DNA of 64,000 nucleotides, taken from NCBI RefSeq assembly GCF_019175385.1, contig NC_083345.1, positions 44,414,098 through 44,478,097 on the forward strand, read 5' to 3'. This DNA comes from Lycium barbarum (lineage: Eukaryota > Streptophyta > Magnoliopsida > Solanales > Solanaceae). Position 1 is the stretch's first letter, and the number at the start of each line of letters is the position of its first letter. Of this stretch, positions 46,668 through 59,496 are shown piece after piece. The notes beneath the pieces are model-generated. The model did no database searches. It had not been told where the DNA came from and saw only the letters and a list, made by a program, of their open reading frames with translations. A program made the translations under genes and the position numbers.

Positions 46668-47325
46668 CCAAGACACTTGTAGCTTCTGCAATGACACCAA
46701 TGAAAACATTCAGCACATCTTCTTTGACTGTCCTAATGCCTTGACCTTTTGGCACAACATGTACAACCTCAGCAAGCCTGACAACTTCGGAATCAGAATT
46801 CATTTCAACCCTCATAGTTTGGGCCAGCAATCTCTACAGCATCAAAAACAAAAGAATCGACTCTTCTATACTTTGGAAAGATATCATCTCTTTTTGTTTT
46901 TGGCACATATGGTTCACCAGAAATAGCAACCAAATCAACCACAAAAAAGATCCTATCAATTACAAAGACACATGGTCGAAAGCCATGGAATACTGTCTGC
47001 TCATAAGTAACCCACATCACACCAGGCCCACCATGGACATTCATGTAAAATGGATTTCACCGAATAGAGGTCAGTAGAAAATCAACACTGATGGAGCCTG
47101 CATTGGGAACCCTGGAATTGGGGGACTGGGAGGGGTGATTAGGAACAACAATGGCGACTGGATAGTTGGATATACCAAAAGCTTACCCTTTGCAACAAAT
47201 ACATACAGTGAAATTGCTGCGCTATAGGAGGGACTCACCATAGCAGTACAACAAAACTTGAAACCAATCATGGTGGAAAGTGACTCAACAGAGGTAATTC
47301 ATATGATTAGTAATGGACACTATTT

Positions 47326-47577
47326 CAACTTTAATATTTTTTAAAATTCTCCTAAAACAAAATTTTGAACTTCCCCTTCACCCTATATTCAATGTTCCTC
47401 CTTTTCTTTACAAAGATACTTTTAAATTTATACTTTTTACTAAAAAATAAGGGTGTTTTACTCATTTTTACAAGAGATAGCTTATTAGCATTTCTTTACC
47501 GATAACATTAACTTTGTATTCTTAGTTCAACACTTTAATCCAAATACAAAACTGCTCATTTATGAAAATTAATTTGA
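47326..47577. other. AT-rich spacer
   Basis: Sequence after the RNase H fragment breaks off. No gene or clear repeat end. Confidence 0.4.
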
Positions 47578-48795
47578 AAAAGGATTAAAAAGTCACAAAC
47601 TATCATAAATATAACACTTTTGCCTTCTGATAACTTTTGGTATCAAAATTAACCTCGCCGTCTAAAATTGGAGCACATTTGCTACTCCTGACTAATAGAA
47701 CTCCAACTCAGATTTGACCAAGTTATTTTTTTATTGACATGGAGCTCCACTCGGACAACCCTCTACCTCTCCCTCTCAAACATTTGCAACCAAACAGGAG
47801 GGATAGGGTTAAGAGGGGATTGTTTGAGTTGTTTTTTTTTTTTTTTAAATAAGCCGCTAGGGCAATTTTATAAATTAGGAAAACCAAAAGGGTCCAAAAA
47901 TAAAGCAAAAAGCGGAAAAAGGAAAGTGAAAATCTTGCAACAAATTAGATTTGCAAACTCTATGTTATTTGGTCGTTTATTCGCTCTCCTGTCGGCACTC
48001 TAGAACCTTGATTTCTCTGTGCAAATCTGCGTCCAATTCATCTTCTCAATGCAAAATGAAGGTGAAATCTTTGTTTTTGCTATGCATCCTAGTCTATTCC
48101 AGGTGTGAATCTGAAGAAATGCTCTTAGCTGCCCTAAATGATGTCTGCTCCACCACTTCAGGCGACAATCATCACTGGAGCTTCTTCCAATGTTCCTCGT
48201 TGTTGTTCTCTGTGTGTTTCTTTTGTGCTTGAAAGCTCAATCTCTCACTATACTTGTCAATTTTCATCTCCATGATGCCACTGGTTGTTGCTTCCTCGCA
48301 AATCGGAGCTCTGCTGCATTGATTCATGCCTTGTACTTTCCAAAACCACCTCCGGTAAGATCCTCCTCTCCCGTTTTGATGAAAACCCTCCTTGTTGGTG
48401 CTTTATTATTGGACTTTTTGTTGTACCATCCTCCAATGTTTGCATTGCCTTGTGATGTGCTTTCTGATGCGGATGAAATTTTTCTGTGTACATATCTGAT
48501 GTTCATTTCCGTGCTTTTCTGTTCCACTATTTGTACTAATTCTTGTTTCCTGTGTTTGCTCTTCATCCCTTTGCTGCTCTAACTCTCAAGTAAGGAGTTT
48601 GTGATTTATCACTCTTTATTATCCTTCTTTGTTTGAGTTGGAGCTTCATGTCAGTTAATTGTTTTTAAACTTGGTCAAATTTGAATTGGAGTTCCGCTAG
48701 TGAAGGAGGGAAAGTGTGGTTTAAAATTTTGATACCGAAAAACAGCGGAGGGCAAAACTACTCTATTTCCAATACTTTAGGATTATTTTTGGGGT
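47578..48795. mobile_element. Long-TIR element, about 1.2 kb (possible Pack-MULE)
   Basis: The left arm ('ggtatcaaaatt', 'gaactccaactcagatttga', 'ccaagtta', 'tgacatggagctcca', about 47620-47755) is matched inverted at 48640-48770. The inside (47950-48590) is less AT-rich and has exon-like frames on both strands. One carries a signal-peptide-like start ('MKVKSLFLLCILVYS', 48057) and one is hydrophobic (48190-48582). None matches a family I know. Capture of gene fragments is possible but unproven. Confidence 0.5.
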
Positions 48796-48886
48796 AAATT
48801 TCATATATGGTCATACAATTATGATTTGTTTTTCAACAAAATCACTTAACTGTGTTTTCTAATAGAAAAGTCACAAAACTTTGCCC
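48794..48886. repeat. Dispersed repeat, inverted partner at 60322-60411
   Basis: 'aaatttcatatatggtca' to 'gtcacaaaactttgc' reads as the reverse complement of 60322-60411 with moderate divergence. It is a MITE-like piece present twice in the window. Confidence 0.75.
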
Positions 48887-49430
48887 TTAAACTAAAGTCA
48901 CACATGCTGGAAAATCCCACTTCTAGTGGGTGATAATCTTTTACTAGTTTATGTATTTTTCACTTTTTTACTATTTTATTTATTTTTATATTACTAAATA
49001 TAAATTCAATTGAAAAACTCTGACCTGACTCAATCCAAACTAATTTTCGATTAAGTCTGTCAATTGGGTCGGGCCATATAAATGCGGGTCACATGGGGCC
49101 GGGCCGAGCCGAGCCATAGTTAATGGGCCGGGTTGGGGGCCGGGTTGGAGGAGGAAAGGGGTGTCCAGCCCAGCCCCCTACCCGGGTAGGAGTATATAGT
49201 GGGCTAATTGGGCCGGGCTGGATTTTAATTATTTTAAGAAAAAATTCTAATACTAAAATTTATTAAGTTTGATACTTTAAAATCTAGTTGTTGTCAACTT
49301 TATTTTAACCATCAAGTTCCTTAAATTATACTTTGGCCTTATTTTCAATCTATAAATACCATTCATTATTCTCTATATTATCTCATAATTCCCTCCCCTC
49401 CTCTTTCCCTAAATTTCCGACTCATCTAAA

Positions 49431-49432
<2 letters not shown>

Positions 49433-49488
<56 letters not shown>
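49433..49488. repeat. (CT)n microsatellite
   Basis: About 27 CT units directly upstream of the BED ORF, in its presumed 5' untranslated region. Confidence 0.95.
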
Positions 49489-49491
<3 letters not shown>

Positions 49492-49517
49492 ACTTCCAAG
49501 TTCAAAATTTAAATTTA

Positions 49518-49721
49518 ATGGATAATGATAATCCTCCACTTCCTCCTCCAGTCCGAATATCAATTTCAAGTCCGGTGTGGTTGCATTTTGAGCGAGTAGA
49601 CGAGGAACATGTTAAATGTCAACATTGTGGTCAAATATATCTCCATAAGTCTGAACCGGTTTTTGGGGGTACCGGTCCGTTATGTAGGCACTTGGACAAA
49701 AGGCACAAAATTGAAGTTTGA
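49518..49721 (+). CDS. BED-type zinc-finger remnant of a hAT transposase
   Basis: This has 67 codons. 'SPVWLHFERVDEEHVKCQHC' then 'GTGPLCRHLDKRH' fits the BED finger: aromatic W21/F24, Cys34 and Cys37, His58 and His63. This is the N-terminal DNA-binding domain of hAT transposases. Full proteins are 600-800 residues; here a stop follows at once and no catalytic domain is found up to 50761. If translated it would bind DNA only, perhaps the element's own ends. It is more likely a deletion remnant. Confidence 0.7.
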   Translation: MDNDNPPLPPPVRISISSPVWLHFERVDEEHVKCQHCGQIYLHKSEPVFGGTGPLCRHLDKRHKIEV

Positions 49722-49848
49722 AGTTTATCTCTTCTTTAAATTTCTCTATCAATGTTTTTGGGGGTACCGGTCCGTTATGTAGGCACTTGGACAAAAGGCA
49801 CAAAATTGAAGTTTGAAGTTTATCTCTTCTTTAAATTTCTCTATCGAT
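49659..49848. repeat. 95 bp tandem duplication over the end of the BED ORF
   Basis: 'gtttttgggggtaccgg' to 'aatttctctatc' at 49659 is repeated at 49754 almost without change. The second copy re-encodes the last half of the finger (GTG...H...H) out of context after the stop. Confidence 0.92.
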
Positions 49849-51521
49849 GCTAGCGTTTTGAACTTTTCATTTGTAATAAGTTAACCGTTCAAGTTTATAT
49901 GTTTTGAATTTGCAGTGTTATCAATTTAAGTTTGAAGTTTTATTTTAAATTACTTATGTAGTCTTGTATCACGCTCTCAAATTTTTAATAATTTTTAGCA
50001 CTTAAATAGCCGTAGGGAGTCTAACTATGGTTAAGTTTTAATTAACTAAAGTAAGGTTCTAACTATGGTTTGAATAATTAATAAATATTTCATATATTTG
50101 CTTCCAAAATTTTAAGAGTCCTACAATTATAGGTACAGTTATTTTATCCATAAATATATCAAAAGAACATCTCTCTTCCTATTGTTCTCCTACGTTGTTC
50201 TACATTTTCGTACTTCATCACAATCTATCTTCCAATTTCTATTTGAGTTGATCCTTTTATTTCATTTTAACGATTCTGTAAACTCAACTATCAGTAGGGA
50301 TGATTGATGACACAACATTTCGACATAACTATCTTCCTTTTAATTATGCTAATTGATTATTTTTATAATAATATCCATCATGATCAATAGTGTGATTATA
50401 TTAATTTGCTCTAATCAAGTTCAAGAAAAGATATTTTCTCGGCCGCCATACTTTTTGGTGTTACCAACTTATTTATTACAGCAAATAGGAGAAAAAAGAA
50501 GAAATGGTGTAAGTTACGAAATCTGTCATATATATGTAAAAATGCCTATTTATGATTTTCTTAAAAAAAATTAATTCGAAGTGGGCCGGGCCGGGCTCTC
50601 GGTGGGCCAGGCTACCTGGCTACATGGCATGTCCGGGCCAGCCCCCTAATTTTTTCCACTAGCCCAGCCCACCACCCTTTTACCGGGTTGGGGGCCGGGC
50701 CGGTTATGGGCCCGATTGGGTGGGTCGGTCCCGGACTGACCCGACCCAATTGACACGCTTATTTTCGATTGCTAACAATCTTTTACTCTTTTTTGTTTTC
50801 AAAAAAATTAGACTGATCAATACAATTCAATAAAAAGAATCGATCCAACCTGACCCGATCAAAATTCACGAGCAGAAATTACAATACTATAAGGGTGGTC
50901 CTAACTGGTCCCACCAAAACCCATATGCAGAAATTACAAAACTAAATGGGCGACTGAATTTGAAAAAAAATCTCACAAAATAATTACTTTCGATGTAAGT
51001 AGTAGTAAATATTAGACTTAAAATTCAGCTTCTTACTCCAGCCTTTTATATTCCTTATTGTAAACCAAATAAGATATGCTAATTTTTTATTCTTGTTGCC
51101 CCATAAAGATTTACATTAAAGTAGATAATAACTCAAAGAAGGGATTTAAACTGGAATGACTGCCAGTCAGGTGAACTTATGGAGTCTCTAAATTGAAAAG
51201 AATAATAAAATATCATTATTCTTTTCAGATGAGTGAAAAATAAGATTTTATATTTGACTGGCAATGGTCTTAGCATATGACATGCTTCTTATATAGCAAA
51301 ATTCTAAGCAAGAATAATAGTATTTTTTTTTTTAAATTTCTGCATGTGAATTTTGGATGGGTTAGGTTGGATCGGTTCTTTTTAAATGAATTTGTATTTA
51401 TTAGACTATTTTTTTAAAAAAAAGAGTAAAAGATTATTATCAGTTGGATATGAGTTTTGGATTGAGTTGGGTCGAATTTTTAATTGAATTTGTATTTATT
51501 AAACAAATAAAATAGTAAAAA

Positions 51522-52149
51522 GTTAAGTGAAGGTACTTGAAGATCATGAACAAGAAAATTGACAAGGTCTTAAGGATGAAAGTAAACAAGAAGAAGGGAT
51601 CCATGATAAAATAGCTCAACGCCTACAGCTCCAGGCAAACGAGCGCCACCTTTTCCTAAGACTGGTTACACTTATAATACAAACCTTGGGAATTATAAAG
51701 ATCGATCTTGCAGAAACTTGTTGGCATAATTACTACTACTATTGTATAAGAGACAGTTCCTGGTGCTTCCTGTTATCCTCCTTGCCGACCATAGAGGACT
51801 ATTTTGGCATTTAATTGAAATTAAGTTTAGTTCATGCTTAGGGGTATTGTACGATATTCAGTAAAAGTTGGACTGTGTTGTTTAATTGACACAAATACCA
51901 GGAAATCTCCTTTTTCCTAAGTTATGTGATGTATAGGGCCTTTTCTAAAGCTATAATTTGCCCTCGTTACTTCAACTTATTCTGTTAGTTAAGCATGTAT
52001 AAATTTGTAAATTTTCGCAAGTTTGGGGACTTTAAATACTGTCAATTGTTGATGATGTCAATTGTACACGTGGAAGAACCCCATCCACAATTTAACCCCA
52101 TCACTTTTTAACCTTTGTATCTTTTTTTTTTTTTTTTAAAATAACCTTT
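51522..52149. other. Stretch with no recognised gene
   Basis: Mixed AT-rich sequence between the inverted-repeat element and the solo LTR. A T-run lies at about 52123-52137. No frame with a known domain. Confidence 0.4.
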
Positions 52150-52154
52150 GTATC

Positions 52155-55100
52155 TGTCACGACCCAACCCCGTAGGCCATGGCTGGTGCCCGACATGGAC
52201 ACCCGTATACATACTCTTTAACTATATGTTCATTTCACATCAAACTCAATATGGGTCTTATAACGATCTCATCATGAAATAATACGCAAGCCGACAAGGC
52301 TGCCATCATATAACAATATCATATGCAAGCCGGCAAGGCTGCCATCATATGGACGAATATCATATCACAGAACATCGTATAGACATAGCTGAATAGAACT
52401 CATACACAACCCACACATATGTCCACAGACCTCTAAGAGTATCAACAGTAACGTAACATATGACGGGACAGGGCCCCGTCGTACCCTTAGTCCACATAGG
52501 CATATAAATATATATCCAAGAAGGATTTGTACCAAATTCTGGACTCCGAAACATTGGAGTTCTCCAAATAGCAGAGGGGAAATCTTAAGCTGTCGGATCA
52601 CCAAAGCGAATGTCTGCACCTGCGGGCATGAAACGCAGCCCCCCGAAGAAAGGGGGTCAGTACGGAATATGTACCGAGCATGTAAAGCATGAAATACAGA
52701 AAACGGGATCATAATTGAAATAAGAAGTACAGAAAATGAGTACAATAACCAGAATACCAAGTACTTGCTTTCGAAACATAAATCATGCATGTCAATATCA
52801 TATATCATATCCGGCCCCATTATGGGACTCGGTGAACATGGTCGCCACCCCGTCTCTGGCGCCATAACACAGCGTAACTTCAGAATATAATATATATCTC
52901 CGTAACACAGCATATCTCCGTAACACAGCATAACTTCATATCACAGGATAACTTCAGAATATACATATATATATATATATTGTACCCGGCCCTTTAATGA
53001 GGGACTCGGCTGTTATATCTTATATTTTCGTACGTCGGAAAGCGTGCGAGTTAAATGATATTAGTAACGGACACGAGGTTACCCCCCCAAGCTTATAGGT
53101 GGTTAAAGTGACGGTACACATGTACCGTAAGGATTTGAGGTTAAACAAATCGAAGAAAATAAGTTTCGTCGAGGTTTGAAAATTTATTTGAATAAAATAC
53201 GGTCTCCTAAATTTTGGATAAAGAAATTTAACCGTCCAACATGAGCAAATTTACCCAAACCTGGAGAATTTAGTCATATTGAAGCAGGAATATTAAGAAT
53301 TCAGTATATACAAGAAGTGGAGTGTTGAAATAAATTAGGACTTAACCAGTGTAACGACGGTGATTGAGAATAATACTCGGTGCATGTACAAAGAGGCTAT
53401 GGACTAAAATTCTATCACATAATTATGATAATGAGTATATGAATTATGTTAAAAGTGGTTGATAATTTAAGTAAATTGGGGACAAGATATTAACGTTTAA
53501 TCATGTTGGGAAATAAAGTGGACAAGTGAAGGTCTATGTGGCATCCTATTACATATAGACACAAATTATTATTTTTACTTAGACCTAGGACACATTTTGA
53601 GAATTATATGTATAGTCAACATGAAGTGGGCCTTATGTGTAATACTATTACACTATATTATTATGGAGTGTGTAGTATCTTCAATTGTGGCATGCACAAA
53701 GTGCTATTGTAGCAGCCTAGGCGTGAATACTATAAAAGTTTGGCCAACAAGTGGCACGTGAAAAGGGCAAAAGATCAGTTAAAGTTTTAAGCTCATTTGC
53801 CTTTGGTATTTTTTTTTTAATTAAACTCATTTTAATAAATATTTGAAAAGTATGATTTTCTATAGCTATTACTGTTACTACTTCTCGAATACGTTTTAGA
53901 TTATATGTGTTGTGTGAGGACATTTATAAATGAGATTTTATTTGTTATGAGAATATAAATTATTTTCTCTTATGGAAAGTTATTTTTTTTTCATTATGAG
54001 AATTGATAATACAAAAATTTGTACTCTTGATATTAGGTTGAGAAAAGATTATAATTTGGCAAACATAATTTCTAGATGTATTAGTTTTTGTGAAATACCT
54101 GTATGTCTTAAGTTGATATGATATTTCAATAACAAAAGTTTTGGAAGCTTATGTATTTCAAAGAAATATTAAAATATTAGTGTATGAGATTACATCTTAT
54201 GATCTTACTTTTATATTAAAATAATTGGAGGGGTGGCATATCATCCACGTTACCACATGGATTTTGGACATGTATTAGACATCATCACTACTTATTCATT
54301 CTTTATAATTAAGAAATTTGGCCAGCAATAATCTTTTTCCGATAAGTTTCCATCGGACTCCATAACATCCCGTATTTTTATACATTTGATTATTCGTAAA
54401 TAAGTTTAAGGACAAGATTAATTTTGAGATATGAGATAAGGATTTTTAATCTCGATTTTATTAGTACTCAGTTTACTAATTAATTGCAATTAGCTTGAAA
54501 ACATTAGCGAAGTGGGAAATTAATTAAGCATGATCATATTATTTAGTGTGGAGATATTAGAGGAGCTTAGGTGTCCTTTGTTCATGAAGTAACTTTTTTT
54601 AGCATATTTTATTAAGTGCAACGTGCCTAACTTTCCTTGAAATATGTATTGTTATCAGAACAATGAATATGTATCCACCACCAAACCTATATTATTTAAT
54701 TCATGTCCATCTTATCTTTTTTATAAGATATCGATATATATATATATTTATATATCTTACCTACCTTCTTCTGTAATAAACAAGAATGATCCAGGAATTA
54801 CTTTTCTCTTTCTCCTTTGGGAAGCAGCAATGAAGTGCAACAAATATTTGGGATCCCACGTTTTACGTTAATTACATATATTGGTTTCATAAGAGGAATG
54901 AGAAATAGCAATGTTGTTCCAGTGGATCAGCTTAGTTTTTTTTTGTGTGTAAATTCAAGCACGGAGGTTGGTTTTATTTTGTCGTGTTATTGAATTCGGA
55001 CTTTCTTCGAAGAAAAGTAAGGTGGAAGAGGATCATTTCTAGGCATATAAGGTTTATCATATTAAATGTGGAAGTTCTTGGCTGAACTGAGCTCTTGAAC

Positions 55101-58100
55101 GAAGTAAGGTATGTAGAGCTTACCTTCCCTTCTTTTGGCATGACCATTATGGAATGAACAAATAATGTATACGTATGCTTCTAAAGAAAATTCTATTCTT
55201 AGCGCCACTAGGATGGCCGATGTTTTTGATTTCCGTAAGTATTTCATGCGGTTTGATATGTATATATGATGTTCGAAAGTCTTCGTTGGTATATTTCCGA
55301 ATGTGTTCGAAAGAAAATTGATATGACGTAAGTCTTTGATAAATATTTTGGTACGTATATATGGTCTTAAAGTCCCCATTTGATTTGATCCATAATGTTA
55401 TCCGCAAGTTTCCTAATATGAATATGTGATCCATAATGATATTCGAAAGTCTTCTAATATGAATGATACTTGAATTTCTAAGTATGACTTATGGAATATT
55501 TTCAGAAGGTTCCGTACTTCGAAAGTTTGTAACTCTCTCAAACTATTTCCGATTTTACCCTTTTGTGTTTATGACGTGTCTACGAGCGGCTTTAAAGGAA
55601 ATGTTTTAACTACTCCTCTAACTATTAATTAAAAATTATTTTAAATATTCTGTTGAGTTTTATAAATTGTTTTGAAACTTGGAAATGATTTCAGAAAGAT
55701 TATGCATCCGTAATCCATTATGACATCCGAATTATGCTTACTATAGTTCTGTCCAGTTTTACCATTTCGATTTGTTATTCGATATGCTTCATTGAGTCTC
55801 TGGAAATAAATGGTATTTTATTGCATTTAGTTTCTCACTACTCCGTTCGTGGATGCCTCAATGTTTCCCCCACTGAGCCCGGGCCAGGATATGTTCTCAA
55901 GCGACTTCCACTGCATTGTTCGCCATGCCTCGATGTGAGGGGGCAGGTATACATGTACATGGGTTGTGGAGTATGTTGTGCCATGTACACTATTCTGATA
56001 TGATATGATATGATATGGCCATCTGATATGATATGATATGCTACGGGGTTATCCCCTATTCTGATCCTTATTTGTTGTGGCACCAATGTCGGGAGGGTGA
56101 CCACGTTTTGTCTGCCGAGTCCCTTGGCGGGGGTCGGATACGATATGGCATATGTTTTTGTACACACTTTTTATGATTTGAAAATATGCATATGATATTC
56201 TGGATTTTGCATCCCTTTTCTGTTCGTTCTGTTTCCGGTTATGACTCTGTTTCTCTGATTCAGGCTTTACATATTCAGTACATATTTCATACTGACCCCC
56301 TTTCTTCGGGGGCTGCGTTTTCATGCCGCGCAGGTACAGACGACAGGTTTGATGATCCGCCCGCTTAGGACTTTATTCTGCTATTTTGGAGCGCTCCTTT
56401 ATCCGGAGCCTATATTTTGGTACAGTCTTCTGCTATTTTATATATGTACGCTATTCAGGGGTACGACGGGGCCCTGTCCCATCTTATGATTCTGTTATGT
56501 TCTGTAGAGGTCTGTAGACATAATTGTGTGGGTTCTGTATATGTTTTGGGTTGATATGATCTGTGATAGCCTTATCGGCTTCCACGTGTTATATCTGTTC
56601 ATCTATGATAACTAGTAACGCCAACTGACTTTTATATTGATAAATTCTACTAATATGCTGATTTGGGTTATTGGGTACGTATGGGTGTCCAGCACGGACA
56701 CTAGTCGCGGCCTACGGGGTTGGGTCGTGACATCGGCGAACAATACAGTGAAAGTGTGCACGATAACATACCCGGCCCGGGACTCGGTGAAAGATATATT
56801 GAGATATGCACAAACAGAGTAGTGAGAAACTATATGCAATTCAAAACATTTTTAAAGACTCAATAGAATAGTCAACACGAACCATCGTTCGCCATTTCAA
56901 ATAATAGTCATCTCATATACCTTTCGGATGTCCCTGTGGATTATATCAAAATGAATCTTTGAAATCATGTGTACACATTAATATAGATGAATCAAAACAT
57001 AAGTTATGGGAATAAAAAATTAATAGCCATCCTAGTGGCTCTAGGAATAGGAGTTTCCTTTGGAATAGTATATATATCGTATATTCATTTCACAACGATC
57101 ATGCCAAAAAGAAAGAAGGGTTAGCTTCACATGCCTTTAGCGTTTATTCGTCACACAATATGTATACGCTTCCCAATAATACTTCAACCTATATTAAGAT
57201 GCCAATAACTACGTTTAAGTTACGGGGAGATTCAAAACGTATTCTAACGTTAGTAACTCCTTTCTAGATGTTTAGGCGACGTTTACTCTTGTATCCAAAC
57301 CAAGTACATATAACCAGCCCAACATCAATAATTATATGTTCAATATCAATCCGGACAGCCCACACAATATTCCAAACAGCCCACATTCACAACATGCAAT
57401 AACGATTCACATACGGCTACTACATTCTCAAGTTACTTCTAATAGTTCGTAGCCTTAACGTTTGCATGTAACAACTTATAACAGCCCATCCAACATACAA
57501 TACAAAGCATAATCTTAATTATCATTAATCTTCCAAGTTCAATAACAACAACGTGTCAAAACAGCCCGCACCTTACAACGCTAGATAATAGTGTACATGC
57601 GATTATGACACATCCAATTTATTCTTGTTAATCTATAGTCATATTATTTCGTCGAAACGATTCTATAACAGCCCAACCACTATGACAACATGATGTATAC
57701 TCTTAAATATAATTATTTTTTCCAACTTGATGAAAACAACAAGTCCAAAACAGTCCATTACCACAACATATCCAAAACAGTCCAACATGTCCAAAACAGT
57801 CCCTAAACAATGTTCGGAATTCTTGCAAACGTTTACGAACATACTAAGCAAACCACATATGATTCTTACACATTATTTCATGTCTTCTTTTCATATAATT
57901 TCAGTAGGTTATGACCAGCTATCCACACGAAAAGTACAACATCAATTCATACGCAACTAAGCTACATCGTCATTTTTTCAAATTTTTTACAACAACTCAC
58001 AAACGACTTTAGTTTCAACTCCAACCATTAAACACCTTCATTCCATCATAAAATTCATGATAATAACAATCAAAATATCATGTAAAAACAGTTCACTAAC

Positions 58101-59496
58101 TTCCTCACAAAACAGTCCACAAACGGTTTCAACATGCTTCAACATCACTTCACATAAAATCATAGATTCAATCATATTCATACTAACATAACTTCACCTT
58201 TAACCTTCCAATTCTTTTCATTTTTTTTACCATGAGATCTATGATAGTAACAACCATATTTATTAAAGAAAATCAGTCTATTAATTCCACCAAAACAGTC
58301 CCTACGGCCAACTAACATTCCAACACCAACTTTCATGATTTTATGCATGCGATTCATGTTCATCAAGTTACAACCATACTTCAACTTCAACACATATAGC
58401 CCCATAACTACTATCATGTTCCAACATCAACACACATCATTTCATGTATACAACTTATATTTACTCATCTACATCACCCTTAATACAAGCAAAAGAAAGT
58501 TAGATCTTACCTTGACAACTTGACTTCTCTACTTGGCTAAAGTTTGTGACTTGAGATGAAAATGGTTCTTGTTTCTCCAAAAACTATCTTCACGTTCTAG
58601 GGACCTTCTAAAGGGTTGAAACACCTTGGAAAATAATTTTTGGATCAAGACTCAAAGGGCTCAAAAATCAGCCAAGGTGGCCGAATGCTTCTCTCTCTAG
58701 ATTTAGGTTTTTCTTCCTTTGTGTTGTGTAGTTGAAATGAATGTATTTTCTGATTTACTTAGTTATTATTTGGTTCACTATAAGTCCTACAAGTTAGACA
58801 CAACACATGCTCCATCATGACCATGATTCACTCCATTAACTTTACACCAAAACTCAATATTTTTCTCATAACTTTCGGCCATAGGCCTCTTGGCCGAACC
58901 CCTTTGTCTCTCCCTTCTTCTTTCTTTTCAATTTTTTTACAAGACAATCTCATGTGTGTTGAATGATTCATACACCACCCTTTGTTTATTGTAATCATGC
59001 CAAGATGGATGAGCAATATTTAATGTGAAGTGATCCCTCCACCATGTTATGTCCTCCTAAAAAAATGTATACTTTCATAAAGTAGTGGATGCCCAAATAT
59101 TCAATTGTAGGCTTCAACTTTTTCCTCCTCAAATTTTTCAGCCCTTGGCCGAATTTCACACTTGATTATAAGTGTATTTTGTTTTCCACAATATATTGAA
59201 AATGTAGTGGATGAATCAACATTTAATTGCACATTTGTATGTCTTCCATTTGCCTTATTTTAGATGACTTTGAGTCATCCTTTTTACCTTGGACGTTGTT
59301 GCTCTTGTTGGCTCCTTATTGTCACAAATTTTTACTTAACACTACAATTAAGTAATTCCTAATCTCCAATAACATTTTTTATACTAAGTGAAATTTATAA
59401 CCGATTAGTTCTAGTTTAGAAATTAAAAATCCGAGGTTTCTATCTCACGTCGATTCCTTCGCGAATAACTCGACGTAAAAAATACGGGGTCTAACA
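52155..59496 (-). mobile_element. Solo LTR (TSD gtatc) containing a nested solo LTR
   Basis: On the minus strand it starts TGTTAGACCCCGTATTTT (59496) and ends GGGGTTGGGTCGTGACA (52155). Exact 'gtatc' lies at 52150-52154 and 59497-59501. Without the nested LTR it is 3.6 kb. Short repeats include 'ctccgtaacacagcata' (52880-52945) and 'aaaacagtcca' (57680-57790). The 188-codon minus frame 52365-52931 is LTR sequence. Confidence 0.93.
53011..56732 (+). mobile_element. Nested solo LTR, opposite orientation (TSD tcggc)
   Basis: It starts 'tgttatatcttatatttt' and ends 'gggttgggtcgtgaca', 3722 bp. Exact 'tcggc' lies at 53006-53010 and 56733-56737. Its last 560 bp align with 17349-17956 ('ctgaccccc', 'ttcgggggctgcgtt', 'cggggccctgtccc'). 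A second LTR-start-like motif ('aacatcccgtattttta', 54366) lies inside, so it may be composite. A (tgata)n patch is near 55995-56040. Confidence 0.92.

Larger units (their letters stand above)
44200..47325 (+). pseudogene. LINE-type zf-RVT + RNase H fragment, split by a solo LTR
   Basis: The pieces 44200-44314 and 46673-47325 read as one protein frame once the LTR and one TSD copy are ignored. The first gives 'WKLSTPNKIKYFMW' and, after a frameshift, 'LASIGLNIQ'. The second continues 'DTCSFCNDTNENIQHIFFDC', a C-x2-C...H-x4-C zf-RVT finger, then at about 47080-47320 an RNase H-like fold with 'NTDGACIGNPG', 'SEIAAL' and 'VESDS' holding the acidic residues. In-frame stops (TAG about 47075 and 47225) and loss of the C-terminus show it is dead. 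Such domains close non-LTR retrotransposon ORF2 and also occur in orphan plant RNase H proteins. Confidence 0.8.
49052..50761 (+). mobile_element. Non-autonomous hAT element (1710 bp, TSD ttttcgat)
   Basis: Ends 'taagtctgtcaattgggtcg' and 'cgacccaattgacacgctta' with an exact 8 bp duplication at 49044-49051 and 50762-50769. Subterminal 'gggccgggc' motifs are dense on both sides (49075-49215, 50580-50745). The only coding trace is a BED finger; the transposase catalytic and dimerisation regions are missing. Confidence 0.92.
48958..51521. mobile_element. Element with ~220 bp terminal inverted repeats, hAT nested in left arm
   Basis: The left arm 48958-49051 plus 50770-50885 ('actattttatttatt', 'aatataaattcaattgaaaa', 'atcttttactctttttt', 'gatccaacctgac') is matched inverted at 51338-51521. 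The left arm reads continuously only if the hAT insertion is skipped. Core 50886-51337 is non-coding. Class uncertain (fold-back or MULE-like). Confidence 0.7.

Noticed and set aside
48190..48582. 130-codon hydrophobic frame
   Set aside because: No recognisable domain and a competing antisense frame; kept only as a possible captured fragment.
49433..49488. CT run as a plant core promoter (Y patch or GAGA element)
   Set aside because: Possible, but a plain microsatellite explains it and there is no TATA box at the right distance.
52365..52931. 188-codon minus-strand frame with hydrophobic stretches
   Set aside because: LTR sequence, as above; related LTRs do not keep the frame intact.
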